Assembly (NCBI GenBank): GCA_000436795.1
Contig: HF993189.1
Coordinates: 1 to 33,037, forward strand
Reading direction: 5' to 3'
Source: Bacteroides sp. CAG:1076
Lineage (GTDB): Bacteria > Bacteroidota > Bacteroidia > Bacteroidales > Bacteroidaceae
Length of the DNA: 33,037 nt
Position 1 is the stretch's first letter, and the number at the start of each line of letters is the position of its first letter. The position numbers and the translations under genes were made by a program. A model generated the notes under the pieces. The model made no database searches, was not told the DNA's origin, and saw nothing but the letters and a program-made list of their open reading frames with translations. Shown one piece after another: positions 1-9,956 of this stretch.

Positions 1-2970
1 CTGGAAACTCAGGAAGTGGCAATCAAGCCGAATGTACAAGTTGTATTACGTTCTGATTCTCATTCACTTGATGAGGTCGTTGTTGTTGCTTATGGTACTG
101 CAAGTAAGCAGTCTTTGACTGGTGCTGTAGCATCGCTTGATGCAAAAGACATGGAATTGCGTCCTGTCACTCAGGCTACAAATGCTTTGGAAGGTGCTGC
201 TCCAGGTATTCAGGTAAATAACTCTTATGGTGAGCCGGGTAGTGACAAGACAAGTATCCGTATCCGTGGTTTTGGCTCTATCAATGGTAGTAACGAACCT
301 CTTATCGTTGTAGATGGTAGTCCTTATAGTGGTAACCTGAATGATATCAATCCTCAGGATATTGAATCTATGTCTGTCTTGAAGGATGCTTCTTCGGCTG
401 CTCTTTATGGTAACAAGGCTGCCAATGGTGTTGTACTTATCACTACTAAGAAAGGTAAGAGCAACAAGCTGAATCTGCGTATGAACCTGAAACAAGGTAT
501 GTATACCCGTGCTATTCCTCAATATGATAAATTGGGAGTAAAGGACTGGATGGAAACCATGTTGCAGGGATGGAGCAGTTATTATCAGAAAAATGCAGGT
601 GCTTCTCCTGCTGATGCTTTGGCTAAAGCTGCTTCAACCTTGAACTCGAGCGTCGTAAAAACGAATATCTTCGACAAAACGGGAGCTGACATGTTTGACG
701 CTAATGGTAAACTGGTGGCTAATGTATTGCCGGGTTATTCTGACCTGGACTGGGTTGATGCTCTGGAACGTACTGGCTATCGTCAGGAATATGGTGTCAG
801 CGCTGATGCTGCCGGTGATAAGTATGATGTGTTTGCATCATTTGGTTACTTGAATGAAAAAGGTTATATCCTTGCTTCTGATTTTGACCGTTTTACTGCT
901 CGTTTGAATGCAAACTGCCGTCCGGTGAAATGGTTTACTACTGGTATTACATTGAGTGGTACTTCGTCTACTTCCAACTTCCAGGGACAAGCTGAAAGTT
1001 CGTATTATGCGAACCCGTTCTATACCGCTGACATGATGGCGCCGGTTTATCCTTACTATAAGCACAATGCTGACGGCAGCATTATGACAGATGAGGCTGG
1101 AAATGCTGTTTATGATATCGATAACTATTCTTATTTGAGCGGACGTAATATTATTTATGAACTGCAAAATAATATCAACCGCAAGAACCGTAATACGGTA
1201 AATGGTCAGGTTTATGGTACTATCAAATTCTTGAAAGATTTTTCTGCTACTGTAAGAGGTGACTTGTTTACTTATAATGAAAATGTAAAACAGTTTGATA
1301 ATCCGAACTGTGGTGATGGTGCTGCCAATGGTGGTCGTCTGGCTAAAGAACAGAACCGTTTGTTTGAATATCGTTTTGCACAGGAATTATATTGGGCACA
1401 CGATTTCGACCGTCATCATGTAGATGTATTGCTGGGCCATGAATCATTTAAGCATCAGTTGAACTGGGATTATATGATGAAGGAACAGATGAAGGTCAGC
1501 GGTAATACTGAAATGGCTAACTTCGGTAAGATGACTTCTATCGATGGTTATGAAGATGTTTATACAACAGAAAGTTATTTGTCGCGTATCCGTTATAACT
1601 ATGCTCAGAAATATTTCTTCGATGCATCTTTCCGTCGTGACGGTTCTTCTCGTTTCTCCAGTCCTTGGGGTAACTTCTGGTCACTGGGTGCAAGCTGGAT
1701 GATTTCGGATGAAAACTTCATGAAAGGTATTGACTGGGTAAACAGCTTGAAACTGCGTGCTTCTTACGGTCAGGTTGGTAACGATGCCGGTGTTGACTAT
1801 TATGCATACAAAGAATTGTATTATTCGGATGTAAACGCTGGTATTGGTGCTTTCTATAAAATACAGATTCCTAATTCTAATCTGAAATGGGAAACTTCCG
1901 GTTCACTGGATATCGCTTTGGAAGGCCGTCTGTTTGATCGTTTCAACTTCTCTTTCGACTTCTTCAACAAGACTTCGAAGGATTTGCTCTTCACGGTTTA
2001 TAATCCGTTGTCGGCAGGTGCAACTGACTGGTATGTGAGTGCTGATCCGACAGGTATGTCACAGTATTTTGCTAATATCGGTAATATACGTAATACTGGT
2101 CTGGAAGTTGCTATGGATGTAGATGCTATCCGTACTAAAGACTGGAAATGGAACATCGGATTGAACCTGACTACTATCCATAATGAAATTACAAAGTTGC
2201 CTGACGGAAAAGATATCCTTCACGGTGTACAGAACTATTCAGAAGGACATAGTGTATATGAGTTCTATACGTATACTTATGCAGGTGTAGATCAGTTGAC
2301 TGGTCGTGCATTGTATAATGCTGATCCGACATTGAGTGAAAGTACTGTAAGCAAGTTGAGAAATCAGGGTGATTACCTGACTATTAACGGTAAGAATTAT
2401 GTGTATAGTACTTCGTATGCTGCTCGTGAATGGCAGGGTTCTGCTTTGCCGGATGTATATGGAAGCATCAGCACATCTTTGACATGGAAGGATTTGACAC
2501 TGTCTGTATTGTGTACATATTCACTGGGTGGAAAAGTTTATGATTCAAACTATCAGTCTTTGATGTATACTACTTCGAACGGTGCAAGTGCTTTGCATAA
2601 AGATGTGATGAACGGCTGGAAGGAAGCTCCGGAAGGTATGACTGAAGATTCTCCGAATCGTCTTGATCCGAACGGAACACCGCAGTTTGACCTTTCTTCA
2701 TTGGCTTCGACTTCTTCGACAACAAGTTCACGCTGGTTGACAAATGCATCTTACTTTACTATCAAGAATATCAATTTGAACTACAATTTGCCACGTAAGT
2801 TTGTTGACAAATTGGGTCTGGGAGGTTTGAGTGTATACGGAACAGTGGAAAACGCTGCTATTATTACTTCTCGTAAGGGTATGAATCCGCAATACAGCTT
2901 TAACGGTACACAGGACAATACTTTTGTGGGTGCCAGAGTTTATACATTAGGACTTAACTTAAAATTCTAA
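1..2970 (+). CDS. SusC/RagA-family TonB-dependent outer-membrane transporter, 5'-truncated by window edge
   Basis: The reading frame is open from base 1 and ends at TAA 2968-2970, giving 989 residues with no real start codon inside the window; the GTG at 16 is internal. The first ~20 residues are the tail of a carboxypeptidase-regulatory-like domain. Next come the SusC TonB-box-like motif LDEVVVVAYG (residues 23-32), a plug domain with the ALYGNKAANGVVLITTKKG signature (about 129-147), and a long beta-barrel ending in phenylalanine (LNLKF), as outer-membrane barrels do. The signal peptide and most of the N-terminal domain must lie to the left. By family knowledge this protein forms the TonB-driven channel that imports an oligosaccharide captured by its SusD partner, which follows after 13 bases. 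The substrate cannot be told from this fragment. Codon choice is strongly biased (Arg almost always CGT, Gly mostly GGT), hinting at high expression. Confidence 0.95.
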   Translation: METQEVAIKPNVQVVLRSDSHSLDEVVVVAYGTASKQSLTGAVASLDAKDMELRPVTQATNALEGAAPGIQVNNSYGEPGSDKTSIRIRGFGSINGSNEPLIVVDGSPYSGNLNDINPQDIESMSVLKDASSAALYGNKAANGVVLITTKKGKSNKLNLRMNLKQGMYTRAIPQYDKLGVKDWMETMLQGWSSYYQKNAGASPADALAKAASTLNSSVVKTNIFDKTGADMFDANGKLVANVLPGYSDLDWVDALERTGYRQEYGVSADAAGDKYDVFASFGYLNEKGYILASDFDRFTARLNANCRPVKWFTTGITLSGTSSTSNFQGQAESSYYANPFYTADMMAPVYPYYKHNADGSIMTDEAGNAVYDIDNYSYLSGRNIIYELQNNINRKNRNTVNGQVYGTIKFLKDFSATVRGDLFTYNENVKQFDNPNCGDGAANGGRLAKEQNRLFEYRFAQELYWAHDFDRHHVDVLLGHESFKHQLNWDYMMKEQMKVSGNTEMANFGKMTSIDGYEDVYTTESYLSRIRYNYAQKYFFDASFRRDGSSRFSSPWGNFWSLGASWMISDENFMKGIDWVNSLKLRASYGQVGNDAGVDYYAYKELYYSDVNAGIGAFYKIQIPNSNLKWETSGSLDIALEGRLFDRFNFSFDFFNKTSKDLLFTVYNPLSAGATDWYVSADPTGMSQYFANIGNIRNTGLEVAMDVDAIRTKDWKWNIGLNLTTIHNEITKLPDGKDILHGVQNYSEGHSVYEFYTYTYAGVDQLTGRALYNADPTLSESTVSKLRNQGDYLTINGKNYVYSTSYAAREWQGSALPDVYGSISTSLTWKDLTLSVLCTYSLGGKVYDSNYQSLMYTTSNGASALHKDVMNGWKEAPEGMTEDSPNRLDPNGTPQFDLSSLASTSSTTSSRWLTNASYFTIKNINLNYNLPRKFVDKLGLGGLSVYGTVENAAIITSRKGMNPQYSFNGTQDNTFVGARVYTLGLNLKF

Positions 2971-2983
2971 ACAAACATTATTT

Positions 2984-4642
2984 ATGAAACAAATTCGTAC
3001 ATATATATTGGCTTTGGGTATGGGATGTCTTGCCGGACTGACGTCATGTTCGGATAGTTGGCTGGACACTAAGTCTACCCAGACAGTCGAGGGTGATGAC
3101 CTTTTTAGTTCTACATCAAATGCTCGTCTGGCTATTAATGGTCTTTGCCGTATCATGGTTCAGCAGCACAGCTATTATGGACAGTCGTTTAACGGTGAAG
3201 GTACAATGAAGTTGCTTTACGGTGAGTATATGGGAGAAACATTCAATTTCCCTTATATGTCGCCGGGATGGTATCCTATCATGATTGGAGATGCCAACTA
3301 TACACAGAGTAACTCTACTATCTATGATTCTTATCCCTGGTATTATTACTATATGCTGGTGAGTGGAGCAAATGCTGTGATTGGACGTGTTGAAAGTGCT
3401 GAAGGATCGCAGGCTGAAAGAGATTTCTTGAAGGCTGAAGCATTGACTTTCCGTGCTTATTCATTTATGCGTCTGTCTGAATTTTATTGTGATCCATGGT
3501 ATAAGAGCAATAACGGTGCTACGGATGGTATCGTGCTTCGCTTGAATGAGGTTGCTGATGCGGGTGAAAATACAGATATGCCTTTGTCTACGTTGGCTAA
3601 GACTTACGAACAGATTTATAGTGACTTGGATGAGGCTATTCGTTTGTATCAGTCTTCTGGTCTGACACGTGATGATATGTATGGAGATGCTTCGTCGACT
3701 ATCAGTTACCCTGATGAAAAGGTTGCTCACAGTATTTATGCACGTGCTGCACTGAACAGACAGGATTACGGTAAGGCTTTGTCTGAAGCAGGACTTGCTT
3801 TGGGCGACAACTATACACTGATGGACAAGAGCAGTTATTATTCTGGCTTCGATACTCCAAATGATGAATGGGTATGGGGAGTATATAATGACGCATCGGA
3901 AACTATCTGGTATTATGGCTGGCAGTTGTATATGGCTTGCAACGGTTATTATGCACAGAATGGCATCAATGTTTGTATCAGTCGTTCATTCATTGAACAG
4001 TTCCCTGATACGGATATCCGTAAGGGATTGTTCCTGACAGAAAAGACTTTCTTGAGCGAAGGCCAAAAGTTTACTGATGTAATTGATGCTAATGAAGGTC
4101 AGACTACTGGATATTTTACATCTGAAGATGCTTATAACAAGGCTAATGCGTATGTGAAACAGACTGTTCCTAACGCTGTAGAACAGGGATTTGCTTATGC
4201 AAGCTTGAAATTCCAGGCTACCGGACAGCCGGCAGTTGGTTGTCAGCCGATTATCCGTAATTCAGAGCTTTTGCTTATCAAGGCTGAAGCGGCTTATTAT
4301 GAAGATGCTACCGGCAAACAGTCGCAGGATGCTTTGAACGAGCTGAATGCTACTTCTGGTCGTGATGCTTCTTATTCTTGCACAAAGACGGGTGATGAAC
4401 TGCTGAAGGAAATCAAGAAGTATCGTGCCTTGGAACTTTGGGGAGAAGGTTTTGACTGGTTCGACCATAAACGCTGGGGAGATCCTGTTGTACGTCATGG
4501 TATAAAAGAAGACGGAAACTTCAGTGGATATATCTCTGGTACGTATGGATTTACAGAAAGCGGTGAATATGTTTCTACTTTCTGGAAATGGATCCTGCCG
4601 GGTCGTGAAACTGATTACAATACTGCTATTGATTATAAATAA
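2984..4642 (+). CDS. SusD/RagB-family surface glycan-binding lipoprotein
   Basis: 552 residues, the usual SusD length. The N-terminus is a lipoprotein signal with lipobox LTSC (Cys22), so the mature protein starts CSDSW and should be lipid-anchored at the outer membrane. The body is tetratricopeptide-like helical, with the family's late helical motif (KKYRALELWGEGFDWFDHKRWG). It starts 13 bases after the preceding SusC stop and is co-transcribed with it. A strong terminator lies 24 bases past its stop, so this pair is the end of a locus whose other genes are left of the window. SusD proteins cap the SusC channel and bind the incoming glycan. The specific substrate is not readable from the sequence. 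Confidence 0.95.
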   Translation: MKQIRTYILALGMGCLAGLTSCSDSWLDTKSTQTVEGDDLFSSTSNARLAINGLCRIMVQQHSYYGQSFNGEGTMKLLYGEYMGETFNFPYMSPGWYPIMIGDANYTQSNSTIYDSYPWYYYYMLVSGANAVIGRVESAEGSQAERDFLKAEALTFRAYSFMRLSEFYCDPWYKSNNGATDGIVLRLNEVADAGENTDMPLSTLAKTYEQIYSDLDEAIRLYQSSGLTRDDMYGDASSTISYPDEKVAHSIYARAALNRQDYGKALSEAGLALGDNYTLMDKSSYYSGFDTPNDEWVWGVYNDASETIWYYGWQLYMACNGYYAQNGINVCISRSFIEQFPDTDIRKGLFLTEKTFLSEGQKFTDVIDANEGQTTGYFTSEDAYNKANAYVKQTVPNAVEQGFAYASLKFQATGQPAVGCQPIIRNSELLLIKAEAAYYEDATGKQSQDALNELNATSGRDASYSCTKTGDELLKEIKKYRALELWGEGFDWFDHKRWGDPVVRHGIKEDGNFSGYISGTYGFTESGEYVSTFWKWILPGRETDYNTAIDYK

Positions 4643-4665
4643 GCGTAATTAGCTGATTCTTTAGG

Positions 4666-4710
4666 AACCCGTCATTGACTTTATGGAAGTCGATGACGGG
4701 TTTCTTTGTC
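4666..4710 (+). terminator. Rho-independent terminator after susD
   Basis: A 16-bp stem (4666-4681 with 4687-4702, one G-T wobble) around the 5-base loop TATGG, followed by a T-rich run (TCTTTGTCTTT). It sits between the SusD stop and the HflX promoter and closes the left SusCD operon. Confidence 0.9.
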
Positions 4711-4782
4711 TTTGAGTATCTGTAGTGTGAATATTCATTTAAATTTTTGCTTGGTAAGATACTTGATGCGTGCTTTTTTGTT

Positions 4783-4790
4783 TATATTTG
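4783..4790 (+). promoter_or_regulatory. Bacteroidetes -7 promoter box upstream of hflX
   Basis: TATATTTG is an exact match to the Bacteroides -7 consensus TAnnTTTG, 26 bases before the HflX start. No good -33 TTTG lies at the usual 19-21 base spacing, so the call rests on the -7 box and its position just after a terminator. Confidence 0.6.
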
Positions 4791-4816
4791 CGAAACTAGA
4801 AATACAACTATACTGA

Positions 4817-6073
4817 ATGAAAGAATTTGTTATATCTGAAGCTCAAACTGAAAAGGCTGCGCTGGTGGGACTGATTACCCAGACGCAGAATGAACGCAAA
4901 ACGAATGAATATCTGGATGAACTTGCTTTCCTTGCCGAAACGGCTGGAGCTGAGGTCGTAAAACGTTTTACTCAGAAACTGGATACTCCAAATTCTGTAA
5001 CTTATGTTGGAAAAGGTAAGTTGCAGGAAATAAAAGAATATCTGCTGCAACAGCAGGAAGAGGGAGGTGAAGAAGTGGGGATGGTGATCTTTGATGATGA
5101 ACTTTCTGCCAAACAGATACGAAATATCGAAAAAGAACTGAACGTAAAGATTCTGGACCGTACATCACTGATTCTGGATATCTTTGCCATGCGGGCACAG
5201 ACTGCCAATGCCAAAACGCAGGTGGAACTGGCTCAATATAAATATATGTTGCCCCGATTGCAGCGTTTGTGGACGCACCTTGAACGTCAGGGAGGTGGTT
5301 CCGGTGCCGGAGGTGGTAAAGGTTCTGTAGGACTTCGTGGTCCGGGTGAAACTCAGCTGGAAATGGACCGCCGTATTATCTTGAATCGTATGGCTTTGTT
5401 GAAACAGCGTCTGGCTGATATTGATACGCAAAAGTCTACACAGCGCAAGAACCGCGGACGATTGATTCGTGTAGCCTTGGTCGGGTATACGAATGTCGGA
5501 AAATCAACGCTGATGAATTTGCTGGCGAAGAGTGAGGTCTTTGCCGAAAATAAGTTGTTTGCTACTCTCGATACGACAGTGCGTAAGGTGATTATTGACA
5601 ATCTGCCTTTCTTGCTGTCTGATACTGTAGGATTTATACGTAAGCTTCCTACCGATCTGGTGGACTCGTTTAAATCGACGCTGGATGAAGTGCGTGAAGC
5701 TGACTTGCTGCTGCATGTCGTGGATATTTCGCATCCGGATTTTGAAGAGCAGATTCAGGTTGTCGATAAAACGATTGCGGATCTGGGGGCCGGAGGTAAG
5801 CCGACAATGATTATCTTTAATAAGATAGATGCTTATACGTATGTGGAAAAGGCGGAGGATGATCTGACTCCTAAAACTAAAGAGAATATTACGCTGGAGG
5901 AACTGATGCATACGTGGATGGCTAAGATGAATGATAACTGTATCTTCATTTCGGCCCGTAACAAGACCAACATTGATGAACTGAAAGAAATTGTCTATAA
6001 AAAAGTAAGGGAACTGCATGTGCAGAAATATCCTTATAATGATTTCCTTTATCAAACTTACGACGAGGAATAG
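4817..6073 (+). CDS. hflX: GTPase HflX
   Basis: 418 residues. Domain order is an HflX N-terminal domain (about 1-115), a coiled linker carrying the signature GLRGPGETQLEMDRR (172-186), then a G domain. The G domain has P-loop GYTNVGKST (223-231), G3 DTVGF (269-273) and G4 NKID (335-338). By family knowledge HflX is a ribosome-associated GTPase that splits stalled or stress-inactivated 70S ribosomes and binds the large subunit in the cytoplasm. All nucleotide-binding motifs are intact, so it should be active. It is the first gene of a three-gene unit: the next gene starts two bases after its stop. The ATG at 4817 follows the promoter box closely and begins the expected N-terminal domain. Confidence 0.95.
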   Translation: MKEFVISEAQTEKAALVGLITQTQNERKTNEYLDELAFLAETAGAEVVKRFTQKLDTPNSVTYVGKGKLQEIKEYLLQQQEEGGEEVGMVIFDDELSAKQIRNIEKELNVKILDRTSLILDIFAMRAQTANAKTQVELAQYKYMLPRLQRLWTHLERQGGGSGAGGGKGSVGLRGPGETQLEMDRRIILNRMALLKQRLADIDTQKSTQRKNRGRLIRVALVGYTNVGKSTLMNLLAKSEVFAENKLFATLDTTVRKVIIDNLPFLLSDTVGFIRKLPTDLVDSFKSTLDEVREADLLLHVVDISHPDFEEQIQVVDKTIADLGAGGKPTMIIFNKIDAYTYVEKAEDDLTPKTKENITLEELMHTWMAKMNDNCIFISARNKTNIDELKEIVYKKVRELHVQKYPYNDFLYQTYDEE

Positions 6074-6075
6074 CT

Positions 6076-8061
6076 ATGGAAAACTACCGTTCGCTGACTA
6101 ATGATGAGATAGACAGGCTGAAAGCCCAGTCGTGTTCGGCTGCCAACTGGAGTGATGTGCTGGTTGCCGAGAACTTTACTCCTGATTATGTTCACCATGC
6201 TCGTTTTTCGGGTAGGGTGCGTCTGGGAGTTTTTGAGCATGAATTTACGTTATCGGGTGGTATCTGTAAGCATGCGGGATTGTTTTATGTGACACTGCAT
6301 AATGTAACGGTCGGCGATAATTGTTGCATAGAGAATGTAAAGAACTATATTGCCAATTATGAGATAGGGGCGTATACTTTTATCGAAAACGTGGATATTA
6401 TCCTGGTGGATCGCAAATCTCGTTTCGGAAATGGGGTGGAGGTGTCTGTCTTGAATGAAACGGGAGGCCGGGAGGTGATGATACACGACCGGCTTTCTGC
6501 TCATCAGGCATATATTATGGCTTTGTACCGCCATCGTCCGCAGCTAATCGAACGTATGAAGGAGTTGATTGAAGCTTATGCGGAGGAGCATGCTTCGGAA
6601 GTGGGTACGATAGGTTCTCATGTTACAATCGTGAATTCGGGGTATATCAAGAATGTCCGCATCGGTGACTATTGTGAAATAGAGGGAGCCGGCAGATTGA
6701 AGAACGGTAGTATTAACAGTAATGCGGCCGATCCGGTGCATATCGGTTACGGGGTAGTTTGTGATGATTTTATTATCTCGAGTGGTTCTCATATAGAGGA
6801 TGGTACGATGATTACGCGTTGCTTTGTGGGACAGGCGTGTCATATGGGGCATAATTATTCGGCTTCCGATTCGTTGTTTTTCAGCAACTGTCAGGAGGAG
6901 AATGGAGAAGCGTGTGCTATTTTTGCCGGGCCGTTTACTGTAACGCATCATAAATCGACATTGCTGATTGCCGGAATGTTCTCTTTCATGAATGCAGGGT
7001 CGGGCTCTAATCAGAGTAATCATATGTATAAGTTAGGACCGATTCACCAGGGAGCACTGGAACGGGGAGCGAAAACGACTTCCGATTCTTATATTCTCTG
7101 GCCGGCGCGTATCGGAGCTTTTTCTTTGGTGATGGGGCGTCATGTGAATCATCCTGATACTTCGGATTTGCCTTTCTCTTATTTGATAGAGGATAAAAAT
7201 ACGACATATCTGGTGCCGGGAGTGAATCTGCGTAGCGTGGGGACGATTCGTGATGCACAGAAGTGGCCGAAGCGTGATTTGAGAAAAGATTCTGTGCGTC
7301 TGGATCAGATTAATTATAATTTGCTCAGTCCGTATACTATTCAGAAGATGATGAAGGGAAGGAGCATTTTGAAAGAGTTGCAGCGGGTTTCTGGGGAAAC
7401 ATCGGAAATATATTCTTATCAGAGTGCGAAAATTAAAAATTCGGCACTGAATAAGGGGATTGGCTTTTATGAAACTGCCATTCATAAATTTCTGGGAAAT
7501 TCTGTTATAAAGCGCCTGGAGGGGATTCATTTTAAAAATAATGAAGAAATACGTCATCGTTTGCTGCCGGATACAGCGATAGGAGAAGGTGAATGGGTGG
7601 ATATCTCGGGACTGATTGCGCCTAAAACGGAGATTGAACGGCTGATGAATGATATAGAAGCTGGTGTGTTGCATACGGTTGACCAGATTCATGATCGTTT
7701 TGCCGGGATGCATGCCAACTATTATACGTATGAATGGACATGGGCTTATGGCAAGATGCTGGAGTTTTATGACCTGAAACCGGATACGATTACAGCAAAG
7801 GATATAATTGCTATTGTGCGTCAGTGGCAGAAATCGGTTGTCGGACTTGACAGAATGGTGTATGAAGATGCCAAGAAAGAATTCTCTCTCACTTCGATGA
7901 CGGGCTTTGGAGCGGATGGCAGCAAGGAGGAGCAGATGCTTGACTTTGAGCAGGTGCGAGGAGTATTTGAAAGCAATCCGTTTGTAACGGCTGTGCTGGA
8001 GCATATTGAGGTGAAGACTGCACTGGGTAATGAGCTGGTAGAGCGTTTAAGTGGTTTATAA
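6076..8061 (+). CDS. DUF4954-type left-handed beta-helix (hexapeptide-repeat) protein
   Basis: 661 residues with no signal peptide or membrane segment, so probably cytoplasmic. Two stretches show hexapeptide-like periodicity typical of left-handed beta-helix acyl- and nucleotidyl-transferase folds: about 75-110 (VTVGDNCCIENV, YEIGAYTFIENV) and about 178-400 (IGSHVTI, VRIGDYCEIEGAG, VHIGYGVVCDDF, SSGSHIEDGTMITRCFVG). The C-terminal ~260 residues are mostly helical. Length and layout match the Bacteroidetes family I recall as DUF4954, whose biochemical role is not established. The fold suggests sugar-nucleotide or acyl-transfer chemistry, but I see no motif that proves a reaction. It starts two bases after hflX and is followed 13 bases later by a secreted thioredoxin-like gene, so the three are almost certainly one transcript. 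Confidence 0.8.
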   Translation: MENYRSLTNDEIDRLKAQSCSAANWSDVLVAENFTPDYVHHARFSGRVRLGVFEHEFTLSGGICKHAGLFYVTLHNVTVGDNCCIENVKNYIANYEIGAYTFIENVDIILVDRKSRFGNGVEVSVLNETGGREVMIHDRLSAHQAYIMALYRHRPQLIERMKELIEAYAEEHASEVGTIGSHVTIVNSGYIKNVRIGDYCEIEGAGRLKNGSINSNAADPVHIGYGVVCDDFIISSGSHIEDGTMITRCFVGQACHMGHNYSASDSLFFSNCQEENGEACAIFAGPFTVTHHKSTLLIAGMFSFMNAGSGSNQSNHMYKLGPIHQGALERGAKTTSDSYILWPARIGAFSLVMGRHVNHPDTSDLPFSYLIEDKNTTYLVPGVNLRSVGTIRDAQKWPKRDLRKDSVRLDQINYNLLSPYTIQKMMKGRSILKELQRVSGETSEIYSYQSAKIKNSALNKGIGFYETAIHKFLGNSVIKRLEGIHFKNNEEIRHRLLPDTAIGEGEWVDISGLIAPKTEIERLMNDIEAGVLHTVDQIHDRFAGMHANYYTYEWTWAYGKMLEFYDLKPDTITAKDIIAIVRQWQKSVVGLDRMVYEDAKKEFSLTSMTGFGADGSKEEQMLDFEQVRGVFESNPFVTAVLEHIEVKTALGNELVERLSGL

Positions 8062-8074
8062 TAAGGAAATTCCT

Positions 8075-9844
8075 ATGAAAAATATATGGCTGTGCTGCAT
8101 GCTGTGCTGTATCTGCATGATGGTTCAGGCGGGTACTTACCGTAAAAGGGAAATTAATCGTCCGTGTTTTATTGCGACCAATACGTCGAGAATTGAGATA
8201 AAAAAAATCATACTGACTGGCGAGCAGACTCAGGTGGATGCTGTATTATATGGTGAGCCGGGTGAAATGGCTGTTATTTCTTCTAATACGTGCTTACGTA
8301 CTCCTCAGGGAGAATTCTGTCTGCGTGAAGCTGAAGGAGTGTCTATTGATGGTTTGACTGAACCGGAGGCTATTCCTGCATCGGGCAGGCATTCTGTTAT
8401 CCTTTCTTTTGCTCCGATACCGGCTGGTATACATGCCGTGGATTTTGTGGAGAAAGAAGAGGGGTGGACCATCTGGGGAGTGCAATTGAGCAAGGCGGAA
8501 CCTTATGTTTATGTGCCTGGCTTTTTGCAGACACGTACGGTGGAACGGAGTCTTTCTCTGCCGGAGCCGCGTCTGAAGGCTGGAAAAGCTATTGTGAACG
8601 GATATATATTGGGCTATGATTCCAAAATGAGGCTGGATGTGGTGTTTCGGCATTCCGACTGGCTGTTGGCTGATGATTGGGGAAAAACGGTGAAGGTTCG
8701 TCAGGACGGATCTTTTCATATTGAAACTGATTTATTGGTTGCAGGAGGGGCTAAGTTACGGATTAACAAGGCTGAACTGAACTTGTTTCTTTCTCCTGGT
8801 GAAGAAATGACTGTGTATATTCATTTGCCGAGGTTGAGTATGTCGGCCTCTCATTTACTGAAAGATCAATATGGTGAGCAGCAGAAAGCATGGTTCGACG
8901 GGGGAGAGGCTTTGCTGAATACGGAACTGGCTACATGGGGGTATCCTCTTTCGCTGGGTGCTGATGCTGATTTTGCTGATGAAACGAAAGGTTTGCCGAA
9001 TGAAGCGTATGATGCTTTTGTGCAAAGCAGACTGGAGAAGTATGAAACTGAACTGAAGGATGATAAAAGGGTAGGTGAGGCATATAAAGAATATGTGTCG
9101 GCCAACCTGCAAGTCAATGCGTGTGTGTTGCAGGGACAGCACGGTAGAATGCCGGGTAAGCTGGATATCCCTTATGCGAGGTATGGCTATGACTATGTGA
9201 CTTATTTGCAGTATGTGGAGCGTGATGAAGGTGAAATGCTGGATGTGTGGGCGGATATAAAAACGGCAAGAACTGTCTTCCGGAATTCGGTAAAGGAGGA
9301 ACGGGTGACTTCGGATACCAGAAAATCGCTGAGCTTGATTGTGCAGCCGGAGATAAGTACATATGTGAAGGAGAAAATACAGGCCATGCAAATACTTTCC
9401 GAACGTGCTAAGGCTTCGAAGGGCTATGTAATTGCCGAACTGGATACATTGGTTTCGGGGGCTGACATCTTACCTGCCATTATTTCCCAGCATCGGGGAA
9501 GTGCCATTCTTGTTGACTTCTGGGCTACGTGGTGTGGCCCATGCCGTAAAAGTATGCCGGCTGTTCATGTGCTGAAGAAAAAACTGTCGGCTAAGGAGGT
9601 GGTTTATGTATATATTACGGGCCCATCTTCTCCGGAAGCGGTATGGAAAAATGCTATAGCTGATATAAATGGAGTGCATTATCGCCTGACTCAAAAACAA
9701 TGGGAATATCTCTGCAAGTCGTATGGTATTACCGGTATTCCGGGGTATTTGGTTATCAGTTACGACGGAAAGTTACAGGATCGTTATGTAGGATTCCCGG
9801 GGGTAGATATTTTGCAGAGGGATTTGTTGAGAGCTATGGAATAG
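8075..9844 (+). CDS. Secreted TlpA/ResA-like thioredoxin-domain protein
   Basis: 589 residues from the ATG at 8075, preceded by AAGGAA. This start gives a normal signal peptide (MKNIWLCCMLCCICMMVQAG). The in-frame GTG at 8051 would add eight polar residues and overlap the upstream gene. About 440 residues of beta-rich, uncharacterised sequence follow, then a C-terminal thioredoxin domain (about 465-589) with DFWATWCGPCRKSMP; the redox pair is Cys487 and Cys490. Proteins of this build reduce or isomerise disulfides in the periplasm. The long N-terminal region is typical of Bacteroidetes TlpA-like proteins and is of unknown function. It is the last gene of the hflX unit. The Cys-rich signal peptide (CCMLCCIC) is unusual, but the Cys residues fall inside the hydrophobic core without a clear lipobox. 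Confidence 0.85.
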   Translation: MKNIWLCCMLCCICMMVQAGTYRKREINRPCFIATNTSRIEIKKIILTGEQTQVDAVLYGEPGEMAVISSNTCLRTPQGEFCLREAEGVSIDGLTEPEAIPASGRHSVILSFAPIPAGIHAVDFVEKEEGWTIWGVQLSKAEPYVYVPGFLQTRTVERSLSLPEPRLKAGKAIVNGYILGYDSKMRLDVVFRHSDWLLADDWGKTVKVRQDGSFHIETDLLVAGGAKLRINKAELNLFLSPGEEMTVYIHLPRLSMSASHLLKDQYGEQQKAWFDGGEALLNTELATWGYPLSLGADADFADETKGLPNEAYDAFVQSRLEKYETELKDDKRVGEAYKEYVSANLQVNACVLQGQHGRMPGKLDIPYARYGYDYVTYLQYVERDEGEMLDVWADIKTARTVFRNSVKEERVTSDTRKSLSLIVQPEISTYVKEKIQAMQILSERAKASKGYVIAELDTLVSGADILPAIISQHRGSAILVDFWATWCGPCRKSMPAVHVLKKKLSAKEVVYVYITGPSSPEAVWKNAIADINGVHYRLTQKQWEYLCKSYGITGIPGYLVISYDGKLQDRYVGFPGVDILQRDLLRAME

Positions 9845-9956
9845 AAGAATCCCGATGGTCTTTTGCCGGAGTGTGAAAGTAAAATGGTGTAGAGCTTTTG
9901 AGTTATTCGGAACAAAGATTTTATCTTAATTAAGGAAAAATTTCGATAATACTTCG

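Noticed and set aside
7033..8004. 323-codon open frame on the - strand within the DUF4954-type gene
   Set aside because: Composition is low-quality (His, Arg, Ile rich), with no promoter or domain, and it lies entirely inside a coherent beta-helix gene in an operon.
8051..8074. GTG at 8051 as start of the thioredoxin-like gene
   Set aside because: It overlaps the upstream stop and adds eight residues before a normal signal peptide. The ATG at 8075 has a purine-rich upstream sequence and fits better.
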